From: an uncultured bacterium
Lineage (GTDB): Bacteria; Bacteroidota; Bacteroidia; Bacteroidales; JACABE01
NCBI GenBank assembly: GCA_903911455.1
Contig: CAIWDQ010000483.1
Location: 1 to 11,752, forward strand
Length of the DNA: 11,752 bases
Direction of reading: 5' to 3'
This document shows positions 8,065 to 11,752 of this stretch, one piece after another. The notes under the pieces were generated by a model, which was given only the letters and a program-made list of their open reading frames with translations, was not told where the DNA came from and searched no databases. Made by a program: the position numbers and the translations under genes. Numbering within the stretch: the first letter of the stretch is position 1; each line of letters begins with the position of its first letter.

Positions 8065-8087
8065 TTAATACAAATTAATATATAATG

Positions 8088-9083
8088 TTATGGAACTTCT
8101 ACAGTGTTTAAAATTTCATTAATGATTTCTTCGGAAGTAATATTTTCGGCTTCGGCTTCGTAAGTTAAACCAATACGATGGCGCAATACATCATTACAAA
8201 CTGCTCTTACATCCTCAGGTATTACATATCCTCTGCGTTTTATAAATGCATAAGCTTTTGAAGCTAAAGCAAGATTAATACTTGCACGTGGTGAAGCTCC
8301 GTAGTTAATTAAGCCTTTAAACCTTTCAAGTTTGTAATCGCTTGGGAAACGTGTAGCAAAGACTATATCAGTAATATAGTTTTCTATTTTCTCGTCAAGA
8401 TACACTTCTCTGGTTACTTTACGTGCGTTGATAATATCCTCAGGTTTCAGTACAGGAGATGTTTTTGGGAATTCACCATTAACATTCTCGCGCATGATAA
8501 GTTTTTCTTCTTCTTTTTTAGGATAACTTATTACTACCTTCAACATAAAACGATCTACCTGAGCTTCGGGTAAAGGATAAGTACCTTCTTGTTCAATAGG
8601 ATTTTGAGTAGCCATTACAAGGAAAGGTTCTTCCAGTTTATAAGTTTGATCGCCAATAGTAACCTGACGTTCCTGCATTGCTTCCAACAAAGCACTCTGT
8701 ACTTTAGCAGGAGCACGATTAATTTCATCAGCCAACACAAAGTTAGAGAAGATAGGTCCTTTACGTACTATAAATTCTTCTTTTTTCTGACTATAGATCA
8801 TTGTACCTATTAAATCGGCAGGCAAAAGATCGGGGGTAAACTGTATACGGCTGAATTTAGCTTGTATTGAATTAGCCAGTGAGTTAATAGCTAAAGTTTT
8901 TGCTAATCCGGGTACACCTTCCAAAAGAATATGTCCGTTAGATAACAAACCTATTAATAAGCGTTCAACCATGTGTTTCTGGCCAATAATTACCTTTTTC
9001 ATTTCCATTGAAAGTACGTCTACAAAAGCACTTTCTTTCTGGATGCGTTCGTTTAATTCTTGAATGTCGATTGTTTCTGTCAT
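8088..9083 (-). CDS. moxR: MoxR-family AAA+ ATPase
   Basis: This 331-residue cytoplasmic AAA+ ATPase is the first gene of the bat operon. The Walker A motif is GVPGLAKT (56-63) and Walker B is VLADEINRA (116-124, D119 E120). Sensor 1 is at ATQN (158-161). The motif 'EGTYPLPEAQVDRF' (166-179) carries the likely arginine finger R178, and sensor 2 is at ASPRAS (263-268, R266). All key residues are present and the length is normal for the family. MoxR proteins are thought to be chaperone-like ATPases that remodel or activate VWA-domain partners encoded beside them, here the DUF58 protein, BatA and BatB. A Bacteroidetes-type -7 box lies 21 bp upstream of the ATG, so the whole operon is probably transcribed from there. 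No Shine-Dalgarno sequence precedes the start. Confidence 0.96.
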   Translation of the reverse strand: MTETIDIQELNERIQKESAFVDVLSMEMKKVIIGQKHMVERLLIGLLSNGHILLEGVPGLAKTLAINSLANSIQAKFSRIQFTPDLLPADLIGTMIYSQKKEEFIVRKGPIFSNFVLADEINRAPAKVQSALLEAMQERQVTIGDQTYKLEEPFLVMATQNPIEQEGTYPLPEAQVDRFMLKVVISYPKKEEEKLIMRENVNGEFPKTSPVLKPEDIINARKVTREVYLDEKIENYITDIVFATRFPSDYKLERFKGLINYGASPRASINLALASKAYAFIKRRGYVIPEDVRAVCNDVLRHRIGLTYEAEAENITSEEIINEILNTVEVP

Positions 9084-9103
9084 AGTTTTACGTTTTAATG
9101 CTG

Positions 9104-9111
9104 CAAAATTA
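9104..9111 (-). promoter_or_regulatory. -7 promoter element of the bat operon
   Basis: On the minus strand TAATTTTG followed by C matches the Bacteroidetes -7 consensus TAnnTTTG. It is 20 bp upstream of the moxR ATG, giving a predicted leader of about 10-15 nt. No clear TTTG or TTG is found 19-21 bp further upstream, so the promoter is supported by the -7 box and position only. It may need an activator; the dyads at 9145-9181 are candidate sites. Confidence 0.5.
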
Positions 9112-9167
9112 ACGATTAGGTCTCTGATTTATGATTTATATCTAGTTAAAAAAAGTTAACCATCTTG

Positions 9168-9181
9168 TTAAGAATTCTTAA
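9168..9181. promoter_or_regulatory. 14-bp palindrome upstream of moxR
   Basis: TTAAGAATTCTTAA is a perfect 14-bp inverted repeat, about 57 bp upstream of the edge of the moxR -7 box. It lies 7 bp from the imperfect dyad GTTAA-AAAAAG-TTAAC (9145-9160). It could be an operator for the bat operon. Because it is made mostly of A and T, chance is a real alternative. Confidence 0.3.
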
Positions 9182-9242
9182 TGATTGCGATAGCTTAAAC
9201 GTAAGTAAAAAAACATTAGTATAAGGAGGTGAAAAAATAATT

Positions 9243-9277
9243 ATGAATTATGAATTATGAATTATAAATTATGAATG
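9243..9277. repeat. Heptamer tandem repeat (ATGAATT)x5
   Basis: There are five consecutive 7-bp units: three exact ATGAATT, one ATAAATT and one ATGAATG. This is a short tandem repeat that may vary in copy number. It is intergenic, roughly 130 bp upstream of the moxR -7 box, so any effect on transcription would be indirect. Confidence 0.75.
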
Positions 9278-9320
9278 ATAATATGGAAGTGAAGCTTTCT
9301 CTATTTCTTTATGATGTTTT

Positions 9321-9355
9321 TTATATTTATAACCGAAGCTCGGGTTTAAATATAA
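9321..9355. terminator. Hairpin downstream of the propeller-pair unit, possible terminator
   Basis: An interrupted stem-loop: TTATATTTA (9321-9329) pairs with TAAATATAA (9347-9355), and an inner CCGA/TCGG stem (9333-9336 with 9340-9343) closes a 3-nt loop. A 3x3 internal loop separates the two stems. It lies about 50 bp after the stop at 9407. On the minus strand it is followed by A-rich sequence with no U-tract, so it is not a textbook terminator. It could act as a transcript end-protecting hairpin. Confidence 0.4.
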
Positions 9356-9370
9356 GTGAGAAGAAGAAAA

Positions 9371-9401
9371 TTTAATATTAGATTCAAAAAGCAATATTAA
9401 A
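9371..9401 (-). terminator. AT-rich hairpin with U-rich tail after the propeller-pair unit
   Basis: Nine base pairs (AATATTAAA 9393-9401 with TTTAATATT 9371-9379) surround a 13-nt loop, starting 5 bp after the stop of the small anchored protein. On the minus strand the stem is followed by TTTTCTTCTTCTC, a U-rich tail. The stem contains only A and T, so as an intrinsic terminator it would be weak; the second hairpin behind it may assist. Confidence 0.45.
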
Positions 9402-9406
9402 TAATA

Positions 9407-9901
9407 CTATTGTATATTATTATTGATTGGACAAGAAGTAGAAATTGGTTGTTTACAATATTTTTCAAGATTAAAATATTTTACTAATTTATTATTCTCT
9501 ATTTGAAATAAAAATGGTTTGAAATAAAAACCATATTTATCCATAATTATAGCTTTATCATTAATAAAAGTAAGATTTTTAAAATTAGAATATCTTATTG
9601 ATAAATATTTTGTAGTACTATCATTGTCATTAAGTACAAATATTCTTTCTTCTTTTCCCAATTTTTTTATTGAATAATTTATAGCAGAGTCTTTACTATA
9701 ACCATATTGCTGTGCACAACATGAAAGCATAAAACTTCTTATAACTAGTAAATTTATTTTTGAAGAATTATTAAATTTTACATTATTATTCGTAATATAA
9801 CGAACTAAAAGCTCTTTTCTATCATAGCTTTTTTTAAAAAAAGATTGAGAAATAAATGCAAATAATAATATCCCAATCAAAAGATAGTATCTATATTTCA
9901 T
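9407..9901 (-). CDS. Small membrane-anchored protein, tentatively thioredoxin-fold-like
   Basis: This 164-residue protein is not recognised with certainty. It has an N-terminal hydrophobic anchor (about 5-19) after a short basic start. Further on, 'KINLLVIRSFMLSCCAQQ' (48-65) could be a first thioredoxin-like strand with a Cys61-Cys62 pair at the place of CxxC. 'YGFYFKPFLFQIENNKLVKY' (123-142) resembles the cis-Pro strand-turn-strand of TlpA-like folds. A true CxxC is absent, so redox activity is doubtful. Two further Cys lie near the C-terminus (149 and 157). The gene overlaps the end of the propeller gene by 11 bp (its ATG sits 8 bp before that gene's TAG ends), so the two are co-transcribed and translation is probably coupled. 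Both proteins have the same anchored, extracytoplasmic layout. Confidence 0.75.
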   Translation of the reverse strand: MKYRYYLLIGILLFAFISQSFFKKSYDRKELLVRYITNNNVKFNNSSKINLLVIRSFMLSCCAQQYGYSKDSAINYSIKKLGKEERIFVLNDNDSTTKYLSIRYSNFKNLTFINDKAIIMDKYGFYFKPFLFQIENNKLVKYFNLEKYCKQPISTSCPINNNIQ

Positions 9902-11018
9902 ATTTTATACGTATTATTTTTAAAAACCTAAATAATGCATCTGTATTACAAATCATATAAAATGTACCGTTAATTGCAACAAATTGAGTATTACCTTGAA
10001 ATCTGCAATCTTTTAAAAGAATATTTCCAATAGGCTCAAATCTATCATTATATAAGTCAAATCCATTTCTCTTATCATCATATGTTGGCTTAAGTCTATC
10101 TTTTCTTTCTGCTGCTGTTTCATAAGCTCTAAATATAATTTCTTTTTCATTATCATAAAAAATAGATCTATAGAAAAAAGATTTAAAAAATGAATCTCTC
10201 ATATTATCATAATCTTCATTTTTTGAATCTACCTTATAAGTTTTTAAATCATAATTTGATTTAAGTGACTCTTTTCTTATTTTGCCATTAATTGAATTAT
10301 AAATATAAACATCAGGATTAGTACTAAACCCTATTATTGTATTATTTTTATAATTTGCAAAATACTTATCTAAATTCATATCTCTAATTTCTATATACTT
10401 GGGTATTTTTATTGGTATTGCTTTTTCAATCTTTGTTTTTGGATCAATACTTGCAACTATTTCTGATTGATAAATCCCATTTTTATATGGAGAATCATAG
10501 TTAATCAATTCTGTATTTATTGTATTGTTAAAATAATTCCATGCTATAGGATTATGATGAGAAATATTAAGCCAATTTTCTTTTTGATTAAATTCAAATA
10601 CTGTTTTCATTAATTTTACATCAAAGATACTTATTCGTTTTTGTTGCAATATTAAAATACTATCATTATTAATTGCACAAATTCTTTTAATCTCACCTCC
10701 AATTGATTTATTATTATAATCAAATGGCAAACAATATTTATCAATCATTCTAATTTTATCTGTATATGAAAACTTATAAAGTGTATCGGAAGTTGGTGAC
10801 TTTACAAATACATACAATGACCCATTAAATGCTTTAATATCTATCGCACTTAAACTACCAGTATTCTGACATAAGTTTAAACCACCACTATAAAATAAGG
10901 TGTCAATGTTATATGTGAACTTAATTTCTTTTTTTACAGGTTTTTCTTTATTTAACTTAAAAGACATCAAGATACCTATACAAAGTAATGCTGAAATGAT
11001 AAAAATTGATTTTTTCAT
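9891..11018 (-). CDS. Membrane-anchored DUF4221-like beta-propeller protein
   Basis: This 375-residue protein has an N-terminal hydrophobic segment (about 4-20, MKKSIFIISALLCIGILMSF). The preceding LLC does not form a proper lipobox, so it is more likely anchored or cleaved by signal peptidase I. The rest is a repeated beta-rich chain with blade-like stretches such as 'IDIKAFNGSLYVFVKSPTSD', 'ICAINNDSILILQQKRISIF' and 'NTIIGFSTNPDVYIYNSING'. The segment 'FFYRSIFYDNEKEIIFRAYE' (281-300) resembles the conserved part of Bacteroidetes DUF4221 or 6-bladed propeller lipoproteins; that assignment is from memory. I chose the ATG at 11016-11018. It begins a signal sequence and lies 20 bp after a good -33/-7 promoter. 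The 159 codons open upstream are mostly translated tandem repeat and promoter DNA. No catalytic residues are evident; a binding or scaffold role is inferred. Confidence 0.78.
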   Translation of the reverse strand: MKKSIFIISALLCIGILMSFKLNKEKPVKKEIKFTYNIDTLFYSGGLNLCQNTGSLSAIDIKAFNGSLYVFVKSPTSDTLYKFSYTDKIRMIDKYCLPFDYNNKSIGGEIKRICAINNDSILILQQKRISIFDVKLMKTVFEFNQKENWLNISHHNPIAWNYFNNTINTELINYDSPYKNGIYQSEIVASIDPKTKIEKAIPIKIPKYIEIRDMNLDKYFANYKNNTIIGFSTNPDVYIYNSINGKIRKESLKSNYDLKTYKVDSKNEDYDNMRDSFFKSFFYRSIFYDNEKEIIFRAYETAAERKDRLKPTYDDKRNGFDLYNDRFEPIGNILLKDCRFQGNTQFVAINGTFYMICNTDALFRFLKIIRIKYEI

Positions 11019-11037
11019 AAATTTTATAATTAGGATG

Positions 11038-11070
11038 CAAATATATACAATAAGACTCAATAAAAACAAA
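11038..11070 (-). promoter_or_regulatory. Bacteroidetes -33/-7 promoter of the propeller gene pair
   Basis: On the minus strand TTTG (11067-11070) and TATATTTG (11038-11045) are separated by 21 bp, and the -7 box is followed by C. This agrees with the Bacteroidetes primary-sigma consensus TTTG-N19-21-TAnnTTTG. The predicted transcript start is about 10-13 nt before the ATG at 11018, a short leader as is usual in this group. It is the best promoter match in the window, and it supports the short start of the propeller gene. Confidence 0.7.
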
Positions 11071-11122
11071 AACGTTTCAAATATTTTTTTATCAAAACCA
11101 AAAATTAAATCTTTAACAGGAT

Positions 11123-11138
11123 AAAAAGATATCTTTTT
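11123..11138. repeat. 16-bp perfect palindrome between the two promoters
   Basis: AAAAAGATATCTTTTT is self-complementary over all 16 bases. It lies about 24 bp downstream of the sigma-54-like -12 box and about 53 bp upstream of the primary -33 box. It could be an operator or an early-transcribed hairpin; its A and T runs make a chance origin possible. Confidence 0.4.
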
Positions 11139-11161
11139 CACCAAAAAAAGAATGCCCTCTT

Positions 11162-11178
11162 CACAAATACCGTGCCAA
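11162..11178 (-). promoter_or_regulatory. Sigma-54-like -24/-12 promoter
   Basis: On the minus strand TTGGCACG (11171-11178), four bases, then TTGTG (11162-11166). The consensus is YTGGCACG-N4-TTGCW. The -24 half matches 8 of 8 and the spacing is exact; the -12 half keeps TTG but has GT instead of GC. It is in the orientation of the propeller gene, predicting a start near 11150 and a leader of about 130 nt. The palindrome array upstream is at a distance typical of enhancer sites for sigma-54 activators. The imperfect -12 box and the lack of an rpoN or activator gene in the window limit confidence. Confidence 0.5.
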
Positions 11179-11264
11179 AGCTGTTTTTTGGTAATAATCA
11201 TAATGGGCTTGTAATGAGTATTTAGCAAATCAAAAAAGCTATTGTCAGATTTACTTTGAGCATT

Positions 11265-11500
11265 ATTGATTTCAATATAGCTCATTGTAACGTTACATTG
11301 ACCTATTTCGTTTTCAATATAGTCAATTGTAACGTTACATTGACCTATTTCGTTTTCAATATAGTCAATTGTAACGTTACAAAGACCTATTTCGTTTTCA
11401 ATATAACTCATTGTAGCGTTACAATGACCTATTTCGTTTTCAATATAGCTCATTGTAACGTTACAATAACCTATTTCCATTTTAATAATGCTCATTGTAA
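11265..11500. repeat. 42-bp tandem repeat array carrying five TGTAACGTTACA palindromes
   Basis: A 42-bp unit repeats five times, plus a decayed sixth copy at its far end. Each unit holds a palindrome core followed by the spacer motif ACCTATTTCGTTTTCAATA. Cores lie at 11286-11297, 11328-11339, 11370-11381, 11412-11423 and 11454-11465, each exactly 42 bp from the next. Four are the perfect 12-bp palindrome TGTAACGTTACA; the fourth has one change (TGTAGCGTTACA). Symmetry extends to 14 bp in copy 3 and 16 bp in copy 5. In copy 4 it covers 20 bp with one mismatch. Forty-two bp is 14 codons, so stop-free frames run through the array on both strands. Their products are 14-residue repeats with no recognisable fold; I treat them as artefacts. 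Confidence 0.93.
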
Positions 11501-11752
11501 TCTTGAAATTTTAATCTTAAAAATAAAAATCAATGTCTAAACTTTGATAATATTATTTTGAATTTTCAAGCTGTGTTTATCAAACTCACTTTTGAGATTT
11601 AAGAATTAAGAAATGCTAAAATGAAGCTTGATATTTATATTTTGAATTCTCTTATTACTAAAAGCAGGCTCATTATTTGTATTTGTAAATTTAGGAATAT
11701 AAATCTCTATTTTGGTTTTGCTTTTTCAATTTTAAAGAACTAAAATCTGAAA
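11501..11752. other. AT-rich region upstream of the palindrome array, no gene seen
   Basis: No reading frame of useful length on either strand. An 8-bp inverted repeat, TTTGATAA (11543-11550) with TTATCAAA (11577-11584), is visible, and an imperfect hairpin follows near 11581-11600. A minus-strand frame is open from the right edge to a TAA at about 11691, but its 19 residues are low-complexity and cannot be claimed as the end of a gene. Confidence 0.55.

Larger units (their letters stand above)
9084..9406. other. Non-coding gap between the propeller-pair unit and the bat operon
   Basis: This 323-bp gap has no credible gene. From the moxR side it holds the moxR -7 box (9104-9111), an imperfect dyad GTTAA-6-TTAAC (9145-9160) and the perfect palindrome TTAAGAATTCTTAA (9168-9181). 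Next come an isolated AAGGAGGTGA (9223-9232), the heptamer array (9243-9277) and two hairpins behind the upstream gene pair. A 30-codon plus-strand frame starts at 9283 and ends at 9375, but it crosses the hairpins and shows no family resemblance. Confidence 0.7.

Noticed and set aside
8017..8087. Internal promoter for the DUF58 gene
   Set aside because: The nearest -7-like string is TTAATTTG (one mismatch) with no -33 partner; not enough to claim a promoter.
9283..9375. 30-residue plus-strand reading frame
   Set aside because: It runs across the hairpins behind the converging gene, has no ribosome site at proper distance and no recognisable sequence features.
11265..11500. CRISPR array
   Set aside because: The whole 42-bp unit is repeated with no unique spacers, and there are no cas genes; it is a direct tandem repeat.
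11256..11540. Plus-strand 94-residue reading frame with FNIxxCNVTxTYF repeats
   Set aside because: It is the tandem palindrome array read through; unit length is a multiple of three with no stops, and nothing outside the repeats looks like a protein.
11691..11752. C-terminal end of a minus-strand gene entering from the right edge
   Set aside because: Only 19 low-complexity residues are open to the edge; it cannot be distinguished from a random open stretch.

Overview
The window looks like the chromosome of a low-GC Bacteroidota, probably in or near Bacteroidales. Four things point this way. The gene order is the complete Bacteroidetes-type bat (Bacteroides aerotolerance) locus. Start codons mostly lack Shine-Dalgarno sequences. 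Three genes or operons are preceded by the Bacteroidetes -7 box TAnnTTTG. The flanking genes resemble Bacteroidetes families (DUF5362-like, DUF4221-like).

Layout. (1) 1-700: the window opens with the last codons of a truncated copy of the following gene. Then comes a small plus-strand membrane protein (154-627), closed by a strong bidirectional terminator (653-690) shared with the converging bat operon. (2) 716-9083: eight minus-strand genes read from right to left. They are a MoxR AAA+ ATPase, a DUF58 protein, a one-TM protein with BatD-like and DUF4381-like parts, BatA, BatB, BatC, BatD and BatE. Most gaps are 2-11 bp. Exceptions are 71 bp between moxR and the DUF58 gene, which holds 7-bp repeats and a REP-like palindrome, and 48 bp between batC and batD. 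(3) 9084-9406: a non-coding gap with the moxR promoter, two dyads, a heptamer repeat, an isolated AAGGAGGTGA and two hairpins behind the next gene pair. (4) 9407-11018: a two-gene minus-strand unit with an 11-bp overlap, made of an N-terminally anchored DUF4221-like beta-propeller and a small anchored protein with a faint thioredoxin-like pattern. (5) 11019-11752: a long upstream region without a credible gene. It contains a Bacteroidetes -33/-7 promoter, a sigma-54-like -24/-12 promoter about 100 bp further upstream, and an array of five palindromes (core TGTAACGTTACA) spaced exactly 42 bp apart.

How the genes work together. In the bat locus, MoxR is expected to act as an ATP-driven chaperone on the von Willebrand A (VWA) proteins BatA and BatB and on the VWA-like DUF58 protein. 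The BatC, BatD and BatE TPR and beta-sandwich proteins would form the periplasmic part of an inner-membrane complex linked to envelope or oxidative stress. This part is conserved and well known, although its molecular function remains uncertain.

The least explained part is the control region of the propeller pair. A periodic palindrome array lies about 90-330 bp upstream of a sigma-54-like promoter, the geometry expected of a multi-site enhancer. Because 42 bp is a multiple of three and the unit has no stop codons in some frames, the array also produces long spurious reading frames on both strands. That would extend the propeller gene by 159 false codons.
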